A program made the translations under genes and the position numbers. Of a stretch of DNA of 64,000 nt, positions 10,811 through 22,313 are shown piece after piece. Source of the DNA: Trema orientale (lineage: Eukaryota; Streptophyta; Magnoliopsida; Rosales; Cannabaceae); NCBI GenBank assembly GCA_002914845.1, contig JXTC01000083.1, positions 599,475 to 663,474 of the forward strand, read 5' to 3'. Positions within the stretch are counted from its first letter, which is position 1; every line of letters begins with the position of its first letter. Below the pieces are notes generated by a model. It had not been told where the DNA came from, did not search any database, and worked only from the letters and a program-made list of their open reading frames with translations.

Positions 10811-11561
10811 TTACCCTACGTTTTATTCAGTGCTCCAGCAATTTTCACTTCACTTTGCCTTAAATAACATTTCTGAAAGTGCTCTCTCTCTCTCTAAAAA
10901 TAAAAAAATAAAAAAAGAAAAAGTTTCATCATTTTTTTTCGGGATATTATCACTTTTATGCTTTGTTTTTTGACACTCTGTTCAAATTGTACTTTGTGTT
11001 TTGGATATTATTAATACTGACCTTTAGATTTGAAATCAGTTACAAATTTATGCCTGACATCAAAGTTTCTATTTAGAAAATTGAAAATAAACCATATAAA
11101 AATCTGATTCGATAATAAGTTTATTAAATTATTTTAAAAAATTAACTGCTCTAAATTAATATCGGGCTATAAATTTGTAATAAAGATTAAACTTAATGAT
11201 CAATATTAATAATAATTAAAACAAATATAAACTGAATAAAATGTCAAATTACAGTATAAAATTGATACTATCCATTTCTTTTTTCCGCTTCTTACAAGAG
11301 ACACTGATCAAGAAAAAGGCTCAAAAGTTATATATTTAAAAAAAGGTAATCTAAAATAGCCCAATAGCAGGCCCAAAAGACTTGGTTGTCCATCTGATTT
11401 AGGTGGCAAAGTCCCGATTTGATATGATTTTATGTTTGTTTTTTTCCTAATTTTTCCCAGAAATGATTTTAGTTTTGATAAGATACAAAATATGTGTCGA
11501 AACGAATTCCTTTAAAAAAAAAAAAAAAAGAAAAGAAAGAAAAAAGAAAGAGAGGATATGT

Positions 11562-11626
11562 GGGCCCAGAGAAGCAGGCTTTTGTGGCTAATACTCACCC
11601 TTACGGCCCATTCCTGACCTTATCGG
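11562..11626. promoter_or_regulatory. Duplicated upstream element Y, copy 2 (catalase gene 2)
   Basis: This stretch starts GGGCCCAGAGAAGCAGG, contains TTTGTGGC and CGGCCCATTCC, and ends CTTATCGG. It aligns with 2477-2536 upstream of gene 1 with only small changes. It lies about 1.65 kb before the gene 2 start codon. I found no equally good third copy upstream of gene 3. Confidence 0.45.
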
Positions 11627-13015
11627 CATATATATTAGCAAAATTGTAGCTGTCAGTTCACACTGCGGCGTCTATTTCTCGTAAAACACCAAAACAGGAC
11701 TCCAAACCATATCCTGGGTACTTTTGCAAGGAGCACACGATTCAAGGCTCTTTTTATGCCTACGTGGCATTTTGCTAATGGGCCATGTCTCCTCCTGTTC
11801 ACTAGTGGTTGTAAGCAGGTTTTAGCAAAATACCAAAACCAGGATAAGGAAGCCTGAATGCATGACGTTCTCAATTATTTTAACAAAAATTTCATTCACT
11901 ATTTTAACAATTTCCTCCGCCTCTTCCTTCTATCCTAAATTTCTCCACCATAAAAATTAATTTTTATATCGCTTGTGGGTCCCAGTTTTATTAACCTTAT
12001 AACAAGTATCGGCAACAATTTCAATATATCATCACCCCGAACCCCTCCTCGCGTCATATTCACGTCAACGTGACAATATCGTGAATTGTGCTTCCTTTTC
12101 TGTTTTGTTATTACTATTAGGTTCATTAAAAATAAATAAATGAAAGATATCATATCACCAAGAAATATAAACTAGTAATACATAACATAGAGCTTAATTC
12201 TTCTTTTTATAATAAAAAGCAGATCAATATAGCTTTCTTTAGCTCAGATATGCGTACAAGGAGAAGAAGTGTTATCGGCTTAAATATCGCACATTGTCTT
12301 TGCCAATTAAGACTAGTTTCTAGAATTTCTAGCTCATTTTATGTATATATTTCATAATAAAATTAAAAAGAACAATCTGCTTAAATATCGAATAGGCTTT
12401 ACTTGCAGTCATGTCATCAAATTAGTAGTATGGGCTGTATGGCTATTAATAACTTGTTTACTTTTTATTGATTAATTCTATTATTTTTATTTGTGGATGT
12501 TTTGTCTTTACATCGATCAATGACCAAATAACAAGTCAACCATATAAAATTTCGAGAATTCAAGCAATATATGTATAATTTCGAGAAAGTCTAACTCATC
12601 ATACGGTATACTGAGATCGACTCTAGATAAATACTTATACCATCACGTACTAATAAAACGGATTTGTGAATTTTACCCATAAGGCACACGCTTCTATCAG
12701 TATGCTTTTGACATTAGTCTATAAATTATATAGTTTACACATCTTTGTCTTAGTTTATGATAATTCTTGTTTTTTAAAATACTTATGTATCTTATTATAT
12801 TTATGTTCTTTTATGTTTAGCATAAAAATTGACCACTCAAGAACCTTTATTAACACATGCGAAAATGATATTGGTTTGTATATTTATATCTAATAATTTA
12901 TTTTTAAGAACCAAGTGGCAGTATGGAGAGAGCCAGAGCCAGGGCCAGAGCCAAAGTCGGTCCGAGATGAAGAAGTTAAAATCGTGAGACGCCAAAATGA
13001 AAATATTTAGGAAGC

Positions 13016-13115
13016 TGACGTCATATTTTCAGTGTCCGCAAGTCCGCATAGAATAGAGATAGAGATAACGATGAGACTCAAAATTGGGAAATGAGTTGAA
13101 AGGATTAGTATAAAA
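13016..13115 (+). promoter_or_regulatory. Core promoter of catalase gene 2: bZIP site and TATA box
   Basis: TGACGTCA, a perfect TGA/bZIP palindrome, lies at 13016-13023. TATAAAA lies at 13109-13115, 150 bp before the start codon. Between them, TCCGCATAGAATAGAGATAG resembles the gene 3 promoter, where TCCGCATAGATAGATAAG and a TGACTCA occur before GTATAAAAAC. The pair therefore seems to derive from one ancestral promoter. Confidence 0.55.
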
Positions 13116-13264
13116 CACGCATCAACCTCTCTCGTTTCCCCCAAATTTCTGTCCTGGGTCTTCGATTGCATTTACGCAGATAAAAAACCTAAAAACAGTT
13201 GGAGCCTTTGGTCTTCTCTCTTTCATAACCCCTTTATTATCTATTTCTTTCTATTTCCCCAACA

Positions 13265-16200
13265 ATGGATCCCTACAAGGTACTCGTATCTATTCTCTTA
13301 AATCAAAAACCTCTTTCTTGGATTGGATTTGATTATCAAATTTCTGACTTTAAATCGGTGCCCTTTATTTTTCTTGATTCATTTTGTTTTGCAATCTTGA
13401 TTAGTTATTTATAGTCGTTAGCATTATCTATTGGATTAAAATTTTTACGTATAGTTATTGTTAATTCAAATAGTCCTTATTTGGTTTTCGATAATCAAGC
13501 TCTAGGAGAGTCGAATAGAACCCAGAAAGGAATACGTTTTTAAGGGCTTATTTATTGATTTATTTTTTCCTCCTCTTAAATTTTGTTGAAGAAGCCAAGC
13601 CAATAGGATTGGTGTTTAGGCTTTTGTCATTTTTTATTTTTCTTTATATTATGATGATTACTAATAATTGTTTATAATTATTCTTTGTAATGATGCAGTA
13701 CCGCCCCTCAAGTGCTTACAACGCTCCTTATTGGACCACCAATTCCGGTGCTCCGGTTTGGAACAACAACTCCTCTCTCACTGTTGGACCAAGAGGTGGG
13801 TACTCCTTGAAAGTTTTACATTTTCTTTTTATTTATTTATTTTTAATTATTGGTGAAATAAATCATGTCGAATTTACTTGTAAAAATTGGACTTGTGCAA
13901 TTGATTGTTCTGATAGATAACATGTTGATGCTTTGTATCTCGTTATTGAGCGATTGATGATCTCTTGATTACATTTTACACCTACTATTAGAGTCTAGCT
14001 TGGTTATATTTCTGAATTCCCTAGTGGCATAAACGAAATTAAAGAATGGTCTCATCTTGTAAGTCTGATATCTGAACAAAATTTATTGTGTTTACGTTAG
14101 TTTTCTGTGAAAGGAAAACTCGATTGTTTTCTTGAACACGAGCATAATTTATAGTCACTTCTATATTTTGTGAAATTTGTAAACTCTTTTGCACATATTT
14201 GTTCCTTATTCTTGTATTTGTTTCGACAGGTCCAATTCTCCTTGAGGACTACCATCTGGTGGAGAAACTCGCCAACTTTGACAGAGAGCGGATCCCAGAA
14301 CGTGTGGTTCATGCCAGGGGAGCCAGTGCAAAGGGGTTCTTTGAGGTCACTCATGATATTTCTCACCTAACTTGTGCCGACTTCCTTCGAGCTCCTGGAG
14401 TGCAGACACCTGTCATTGTCCGCTTCTCCACTGTAATCCATGAGCGTGGCAGCCCTGAAACCCTGAGGGATCCTCGAGGTTTTGCTGTGAAGTTTTACAC
14501 CAGAGAGGTGACGATTTACAAAATACTTCTTACTCATATGTTGAATGACCAAATATGTCTTGAAACTAGTTATTATGGTTTGACCCTTTTATTTGGGATA
14601 TGATGGGTATGTGTAAGGGTGTTTGTAGTGGGAACTCAAGGTGGCCCTTGTGTTTAAAATATGAGGAGCTTTATATTGTGTAGTTCTCCTATAAATTCAT
14701 ATAATTGTGTAGTTTTGTTAATTATGGTTTGAAGTTTTGTCCATGTTGTGAATTCATTTTTTGGCACAGGGTAATTTTGATCTCGTTGGAAACAATTTCC
14801 CCGTCTTTTTCATTCGTGATGGAATGAAATTCCCAGACATGGTCCATGCTCTTAAACCCAACCCTAAGTCTCACATCCAGGAGAATTGGAGGATCCTCGA
14901 CTTCTTCTCACACCATCCAGAAAGCTTGCACATGTTCACCTTCCTATTTGATGATCTGGGTATCCCACAAGATTACAGGCACATGGAAGGCTCTGGTGTT
15001 AACACTTATACTCTGATCAACAAGGCTGGGAAGGCTTACTACGTGAAATTCCATTGGAAACCCACCTGTGGAGTCAAGTGTTTGTTGGAGGATGAGGCTA
15101 TTAAGGTTGGAGGAGCTAATCACAGCCATGCTACCCAAGATCTCTCTGACTCAATTGCCGCTGGCAACTACCCAGAGTGGAAACTTTACATCCAAACAAT
15201 TGATCCTGATCATGAAGACAGATTCGACTTTGACCCAGTTGATGTAACAAAGACCTGGCCTGAGGACATTGTGCCCCTGCAGCCAGTTGGTCGCATGGTC
15301 CTGAATAAGAATATTGATAATTTCTTTGCAGAGAATGAACAACTTGCATTTTGTCCAGGCATTGTTGTTCCTGGTGTCTACTATTCAGATGATAAGTTGC
15401 TCCAGACTCGCATATTCTCCTATTCTGATACTCAGAGGCATCGTCTTGGACCAAACTATCTTCAGCTCCCTGCTAATGCCCCCAAGTGTGCTCATCACAA
15501 CAATCACCACGAGGGTTTCATGAATTTCATGCACAGGGACGAGGAGGTGCTGACTTGCTTCTTTCACTTTGTGCCTTGTATTTGGGTAGCTTGTTGAATT
15601 TATTTAGGCTCTCTCTGTTCTGACGTCTTATGCTTTATGATGCTTATGCTTTATGATGCTTTTAGGTCAATTACTTCCCTTCAAGATATGATCCTGTCCG
15701 TCATGCCGAGAACTACCCCATTCCTCCTGCCCTCTGCAGTGGAAAGCGTGAAAGGGTCAGTTTTCATCCATTACACTTGTATTCTTTGGATTGAGTTTGA
15801 CAATTTTGAAAGTGTACCCGCTCGTCCAATGGGCTTATACGTCCGTTACTTATTATCATATTTACTTTGTGGGATGTTCGGATTGTCAGAGATTTTGCAG
15901 TGGCTATTTCTTCTCAAGTGTATGTTAGGAAGGCATGAAAGTGATTGTATTTGCCTTTGCTTTTTTGCTTATTTGGTCTTACTGTGTGCACTTAATTTTT
16001 TTTTTCCGAGTGCAGTGCATTATTGAGAAGGAGAACAACTTTAAGCAACCTGGAGAGAGATACCGATCCTTTGCACCAGACAGGTACTTATTAACTTCCT
16101 ATTGTCTTAAAAGTAAAATCAATGTTTTGATATCTGATTGCATGCACCGATCTTAATTTGGTTTCCACATTATGATTTATCCAGGCAAGAGAGATTCATC

Positions 16201-16461
16201 AAACGATGGGTTAATGCCTTATCTGACCCACGTGTCACCCATGAGATCCGCGGCATTTGGATCACATACTGGTCTCAGGTCAGTCTCGTTAGCTCCAAAT
16301 ATCTGGAACTTGCTTTGAAAGACATATGAAGTGATAATGATCCACGCTTGTAGTGGGTATATGGTTCTGATGTTGCGTTCTTTCTTGTATCGGTGATGCA
16401 GGCAGACAAGTCTCTTGGTCAGAAGCTAGCATCTCGCCTCAATGTGAGGCCAAGCATCTGA
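13265..16461 (+). CDS. CAT: Catalase, CAT1/CAT2-like class (tandem copy 2)
   Basis: Peroxisomal heme catalase of 492 residues. Coding exons: 13265-13279, 13699-13795, 14230-14507, 14770-15546, 15666-15755, 16016-16083, 16185-16278 and 16402-16461; exon sizes equal those of copy 1. The N-terminus [13 protein letters not shown] is typical. Active-site His65, Asn138 and heme-ligand Tyr348 are present, followed by the canonical [12 protein letters not shown], which gene 1 lacks. The [12 protein letters not shown] stretch places it with Arabidopsis CAT1/CAT2 rather than CAT3. The C-terminus [19 protein letters not shown] has both the QKL and the terminal PSI associated with peroxisome import. Of the three copies it has the most canonical sequence and is the best candidate for the main housekeeping form. 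A TGACGTCA site and TATA box lie just upstream, and a poly(A) signal lies at 16626. Confidence 0.96.
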
Positions 16462-16625
16462 GGATGATGCCCATGCGAGGGTTTGAGTTTCGAAGAGTGC
16501 ACAAGAAAGATGGTAAACGGGAGAGGATTTCTGGTCATGCAGAAAGGGCGAATCAAATGCTTAATCTTTATTTCCTGTGTTATATAATAATATACTGGAA
16601 CTTGCATGTACTGTGTTATTAGTCT

Positions 16626-16631
16626 AATAAA
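16626..16631 (+). other. Poly(A) signal of catalase gene 2
   Basis: AATAAA in the context GTCTAATAAATG, 165 bases after the stop codon, matching the context after gene 1. At the corresponding place after gene 3 the text has changed to GTCTATTATAAAC, so gene 3 probably uses a later signal near 28462 or 28480. Confidence 0.5.
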
Positions 16632-17261
16632 TGACCGTTCAATAGCTATTTACTCTTTTCTCTATTCTCTGTGAAATACTTGTATTCGGGCAAATTGCAT
16701 TTTCTCAGTCTGGCATAGCATGATTTGTGCTAAATAATCTTTGCATGTGATGCTTAGGGGCTTCATTTATGACGTCTTTAATGAATCCGAATATGAATAA
16801 AGGAAAAATTGACGGGTAAAACCAAGTGATGTTTTTTTTGTTGGCTTGAAATTTTTTTTTTTTTTTGCAGAGTAGCAGTAGGATATATAAAATGTGAAAT
16901 GGGTCTGGAACAATTTACTTAAGCCCGGGCAAACCAAAGGAAAAGAAAATGTAATGGTAATTTTATTTGGTTGCGTTCATTACATTATTCATACTGAAAG
17001 TAAAACTCTTGATACCTCAATGGAAAAAGAAGTATAAACTCCTGCTGAATAAAAATTTATGTCACACAGCATAATTTCACCATGCTAATCTTAAAATATG
17101 AGAATTTATTAGTTAGAGTTTGACCCATTCAAGATTATAAGAATAACTTCTTAATTACAATCTTTTGGTACAAAAGAACACCTTTTGATTCTAATTATAA
17201 TGACATCAATTTACTTGTGTAACTGAGGAGAAATTTTGGTGATTTTGGATTGCAGCTGCAC

Positions 17262-17855
17262 TCAACTGAATTAATTGAGTTGCTTACATACCCCTTTGAG
17301 GGATCAATCCACTTGTAGTTCTATGAGTTTTGAACTGAAAAATTAGAAAATTCCGGTGAATGACCATGTCGAGGAATTTATGACAATATTGGAGAATTTA
17401 TGAAATTCCGGTAAATGACTATATTGTGGAATTAAAAGCATTTTAGAAGTTGGCGAATTCCTAGGTAAATGACCTTTTATAGAATTCTAGGAGTTGTGTT
17501 TAGATTTGGTGGTGAATGACTTTCTTAGAATATTGAGAAAGTTTGATTTTATTTGGGAATTGTGACTACACTTAGTTTTTTGTAACTAATTTGCCTACGT
17601 ATCCTTTAGGAGGAATCAAGTCAACGTAGTTCCTGGTATTTGTGTGGTTTAGAGAATTTGAGGTGAATGACCTCATTGGTATCTTGGAGCTTTTTGCCAT
17701 TTGCTATGACTTTTGTGAATTTTGAGATGAAAGATCCCATTTGGAACTTTGAGAACTTTTCGAAGTTTGATTTAAACTTGCAACTGCACTTAGTTTATTT
17801 TCTAAGTTTCCTACGTATCCTTTGCGGAATTAAGTCTGACGTAGTTCATGGATTT
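17262..17855. repeat. Three degenerate modules sharing CTACGTATCC...ACGTAGTTC
   Basis: Direct copies lie at about 17270-17325, 17585-17640 and 17805-17855. The later two read GCCTACGTATCCTTTAGG and TTCCTACGTATCCTTTGCGG, each followed some 20 bases on by ACGTAGTTC. The first is more diverged. AATGACC-type text recurs between them. Modules like this are, as I recall, common in non-coding parts of plant retroelements, so this may be a fossil of that kind; I see no LTR pair and no coding domain. Confidence 0.4.
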
Positions 17856-18354
17856 TTTGTGGTTTAAGTTTATTTCTTAGCAACCCCATTTTGTAGAACT
17901 ATAAGCGAAGAAGACCCTTATGGATATTTTTGAATCCATTATATTTACTTTGATTTATTTTTTTTGACAAAAATATGTAGGCTCATGAAGAACTTGAAGT
18001 CTTAATTTTGTCATTTTTTTAATTTAATTGGAATAATATTTGTTCCTTGATATTCCAATTAATTTGTCTTTGGCCAATTTTCTTTTTTCTCCTCTTGTAT
18101 TGAGATTGCGACTTTGTGTTTTATATAATCTCAAAATAAGACAAAGGTGCCTTTAAGCGGACAATGGGTACTCATTCAAAGGTGAGCAGTGAACTATTCA
18201 CATTATACGAGTTTTAATTAGGTAACCAAAGTATGCAATACTGCACGAATAAAGAAGGAAATAGGAATTGATATTTATCAATTCTGTTCGGCCTGTGGTA
18301 AAGTCAAATTGGCCGAAGTGGACTTTTGACAATTTATGGCTGCCTTTGTTCATT

Positions 18355-18595
18355 GTTTGGGCTTTTGGAAGATATTATATATCCTTGTTTGGTTTGTTTT
18401 GGGCCGAGAGTATAGATCAGTGTTTATAAGACTATTGGGCAATTTGATGGGCCTCTGAGTTATAGGACTGGTAGAATGTCTTGAACTCTTGTTGGGCCTC
18501 TGTTTAAAGGTACATTTGGGTTATTGTAATTTATTGGGTCTGCCTTCAGAAAATGTCATTGGGCCTCATTTCATTTGCATCTTTCTTTTGGGCTT
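18355..18595. promoter_or_regulatory. Cluster of TTGGGCY motifs
   Basis: TTGGGCC or a near variant occurs about six to eight times in 240 bp, for example near 18399, 18438, 18448, 18493 and 18560, all on the + strand. No gene start is seen next to it. It may be a decayed promoter or a repeat derivative. Confidence 0.3.
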
Positions 18596-19084
18596 GCTGC
18601 AGATTTAAAACTTGACCCACCATTTTGCTCATATTTTCTTTTGACATACCGTGACCATAAAAGAGATATATATATATATATATAAATCTTCGTTAAACAA
18701 TACAGATCAAGGAAATTCTAATTTGATAAACTTTCTCTTTTTTTTTTTCTTTTTTTCTTTTCAAAACCGTATCTTTCATTCAACGAATTATTTATTTTAT
18801 ATATATACATATAAATTAATATATATCTTTTCCTTTTCTTTTAAAGTCACGTTATCTTTTCCCTTAGCCCATGTTGAGTAATTAACTGTGTATATGATAT
18901 ATACTTGATATACATTTTTTGAATCCGGGTTAAAGAAGTTAAATATAGCAAACTTCCATTTACGAGAAAAACACCTTAATATCAGTATATTTTTTTATTT
19001 CAAATATGTATTATATATTTTTCATTTTTGTCTCTTTGCAATTATGTCTTGGGAGTGGGACATAAATTCTGGGAGAATTTTGGT

Positions 19085-19500
19085 AGCATAATGACCAAAT
19101 GTAAAAACTCTAATTTTCTTATGGCTATAATCTCATCGTAGACTTCTATCGACTTGTGAGCCTAGGTCGTGGTAGATACAAAAGAAAATTTTTAGAGTTT
19201 TTGACATTTTTAGGAGAAATTTCAGCAACGTAATGATTCAATAAAAAGAAAACCCTAATTTCCCTTTGGCCTATACCTCGCCGTAAACCTCTTCTTGGCA
19301 TAAATAGCCTAGGTCGTGGCGGAACTAAAACGAAATTTAGAGCTTTGACATTTAGAAGAATTTAAAAGAGAATAATATAAAAGTGAACCTTCATCTCGAT
19401 TATGAGCTTGATCATCATTGGTGGCCTAGGTCATGAGACCTCTGTTGGCCATGGATACCCTTAGATCATAGAGATAATCAAGAGAAAATTTTGAGTAGAG
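19085..19500. repeat. Degenerate tandem repeat with GCCTAGGTC
   Basis: GCCTAGGTCGTGG, GCCTAGGTCGTGG and GCCTAGGTCATGA start at about 19160, 19307 and 19424. Each is preceded by a C/T-rich stretch around CTCATCG/CTCGCCG/CTCGATT and followed by an AAAATTT-rich stretch. This gives three diverged units of about 120-147 bp. It is non-coding and of unknown origin. Confidence 0.45.
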
Positions 19501-21302
19501 TACGGAGGAGATGTAGAGGAAATCCCATACAACTTACTTTGTAGATCTCGATCTCTTTTGTGAAGAATGTGTCTTTTGCAGAACTTCATCTATTTTTCTT
19601 TCTTTCTTTCTCCTCTCTATTTTCTTTCTTTCTCTCTCTTTTTGTCGTATATATATTTTTTTTGATTGCCAAAAAGTTCCATACTGCCTTTTGTATATCC
19701 ATATTTATAGACACACTTTAAAAGAAATTTTATTTTTATTTCCTTTTTTTTCTCCCACTACTTGCACGTATTTTTCGTGAGTGGAAAGTTATCCCACTGA
19801 TTATGGGATAATAGATTTTTCATAGTTATCCTAACATGAATTGATAAATCACCAATTTACGGGCATAGAATCATCGGTAAGAGATTATATCAAAGAAAGA
19901 TGCCACTGGTAATTTCTTCCCCAAAGAAAATCCAAATATCTAGCTTGTTCTTCCGTTCTTTTTTATTTTTCAAATGAATAAATTAAAATGATATACAAAT
20001 CTTAATAACGTCGAGCGTCCAATTCCAATTCCAAATCCTAAATCTCTCAGAAAACTAATCCACCCAAGATCAATAACAATGACATCATTAACAATTTAAA
20101 ACCAACAAAAAGACCAATAAAAATAGATTCATTACAGTTTTATATCTTGTATTTTAACTAACATGAACATTCTCCCTCCTATTTAAAATTTATGATAAAT
20201 TTATGACCCCAAGTAGCACCCTATTATATTAAAAAATGACAAAATTGGACATACTGCAAACTAATTGAAACAAGACCTTATGTACATTTGTAGTTTGTAC
20301 ACCCCATCCATCTCGGATTGAAATTTCATATGCCCTTTTGGTGTCCCTTTCCCTTTCCCCCCCATTTAAAAAGTGCCACCTTATAAAAAATGCCAACTCA
20401 TTTTTTAACAGAGTTGAAAGTCCACAGATGGCTTCCGTTTTCCATCGTCTCTTCACTTCTATTAATAAAAAATAAAAGATTCTGTACTCGGAAGAGAAAC
20501 GGTGCAGAGGTAGTCACTCTCCCTCGTCCTGGTGTTGTTGTTGAGAGAGAAAGTAAGAGAGATCGGTTAAAGATTGGGTTTTGGGGTATTTCTGTTGCTT
20601 TGGCTGTTCATGTATAGGTATAGAGTTTTCTCTATTTGCTTTTAATTCTAAGGTTTTTGTGGGTCAATTTCTCAAAAAGAAAAAAAAAAATTGTTCAAAT
20701 TGTTCTCTACTAACATCACTCCAACAAGCGTTGGTTTCTTCATCTTTGATCTTATTCTTATGGCTCCATCCAAATCGAGAGGAGCATGAAACCTAGGGGG
20801 TACCCATTTTGAAAAAATAAATAAATAAATAAAAAATACAAATACATACCCATTGATGCCCAAGCAAGAAAAAATCAATATCTTTAGTTATTTCTTTTTT
20901 TTTGTCGAAAGGAATATCTTTAGTTATTTCTGGATGCCCCCAAAAGTCATACTCATAATAAGGAGCCCCATGGGTTGGAGCTATTTTGTAATTTCTTTAA
21001 AGGGAAAAATACTTGACGGACATTATTGTGCTCGGTAAATGAGGCAAATTTAATTATTGTATTTGACATGAAAAATTTTTATGGGGGGACAAGGAAGGGG
21101 CACCAAAAGGAGATAGACGATTTTTATTCATAGTCCCCAGTTCCCCATATTCTCTTTGTCCTCTTGTGATCTCAGTCTCCTATTAATTTGCTCCATTCTC
21201 ATATCCAGTTCTATCGTTTGCTCCGCGCCCAAATTCACTTCTCTCATTTACTCTCCATTCTAATCTAAATATTCTTTGTCTCTGATTGTTGTCTGCTTCT
21301 TC

Positions 21303-21333
<31 letters not shown>

Positions 21334-21721
21334 TTCTTAAATTTTGGTGATCGCGCTTTTAACTGTGTACTCTTATGTTTTTTGTTTTCAAGTTGTTAAA
21401 GAGTTGAAAAGAAAGATAAAAGAAACTAAATGACAAGTGTTTGGAAAAAATAAATAAATAAAATGAGCTAATTGTAAACAATAATCTTCACAAATATTTT
21501 GAATATATAATTGAATACAAGAGATTATTACCTTGGTATTGTGTTCATTTACAAGATACCAAAAAAAAAGACTATTAATTTGTTGTTTTTCTTGGGGTGC
21601 GATATGCACAAGTTGGAAGAGTAATGCGATGTGCATACGTGGAAGATACTAGTGTATTGAAGGCACCCGTAAAGAATTAATACATTGTCCTATTTAGTCT
21701 TTTTGGTTGTAAAACGGGTGC

Positions 21722-21779
21722 TTAGTAATAGGTGGGTAACCACCCTAAATTAGTAATAGGTGGGTAACCATCCTAAATT
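21722..21779. repeat. 31-bp tandem duplication
   Basis: TAGTAATAGGTGGGTAACCA occurs twice in direct tandem, followed by CCCTAAAT in the first unit and TCCTAAAT in the second. Nothing else is recognised in it. Confidence 0.6.
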
Positions 21780-22138
21780 TTAGGACATTTTTGGTTCACC
21801 CATTTGAATAAGTGTATTTAAATAAAAATTATGAAATAAATTATAATTAAAATATGAAACATTTGAATTGAAATAAAATGGAATAGATTGTAATTAAAAT
21901 GGATGACATTATAATGGATCATTCAAATACATTTCCTAGGCTTTATTTTCATTCTAAGACACAAAAAACTCATTCTAATGGTTGGTGTGACTGATAGACC
22001 GTTTGAATGGAAAAATTAAATTGTTGAAACAAATACCATTCCAAAAGACTATTTGAATGAAAAAACTGGAATTATTGAAATAAACACCCATTCCAATAAA
22101 TTTTTTATTTGATTGGAATGAAATTAGTGAAACAAATG

Positions 22139-22313
22139 CCAACTGGGGCTAGCTCAGTTGGTCCAAGGTTTTAGGGTTGTGTGTGTGTGTTTGGGGGGGG
22201 TCAGGGGTTCAAACCTTGGTAGTGTATGTGTGTGTGTGTCATTTTTTTTTAATTTGTAGTAAGTGGTGGTCATTAGTTAAGCCCCACTTTTTAAAAAAAA
22301 AATAAAAAAAAAA
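22139..22313 (+). mobile_element. tRNA-derived SINE with perfect 14-bp target duplication
   Basis: A Pol III A box TAGCTCAGTTGG lies at 22150-22161 and a B box GGTTCAAACC at 22206-22215. The body holds two short TG runs and ends in a long A-rich tail. Both flanks carry TAGTGAAACAAATG (22125-22138 and 22314-22327), a perfect 14-bp target-site duplication that fixes both ends and suggests a recent LINE-dependent insertion. It is not a tRNA gene: the region between the boxes is a repeat and no cloverleaf can be drawn. Confidence 0.85.

Larger units (their letters stand above)
9061..13008. other. Spacer between catalase genes 1 and 2
   Basis: No intact gene is seen. The spacer holds the second copy of fragment X (about 9240-9490), where an intron-like end (CTTTTAG) is followed by an open stretch with no family I recognise. 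It also holds a MITE at 10425-10810 and element Y copy 2 at 11562-11626. A GAGCCA-rich stretch at about 12926-12956 lies shortly before the gene 2 promoter. The rest is AT-rich DNA without recognisable content. Confidence 0.5.

Noticed and set aside
15131-15454. Long open frames antisense to the large catalase exons
   Set aside because: They occur at the same place in all three copies because the sense codons are conserved, and they match no protein family.
20390-20617. Orphan promoter and leader-like stretch (TTATAAAA, then a GA/CT-rich region)
   Set aside because: No coding exon or splice-bounded frame follows, so I did not call a gene.
22144-22260. Possible tRNA gene
   Set aside because: A and B boxes are good but no cloverleaf or anticodon stem can be drawn, and the A tail and target duplication show that it is a SINE.
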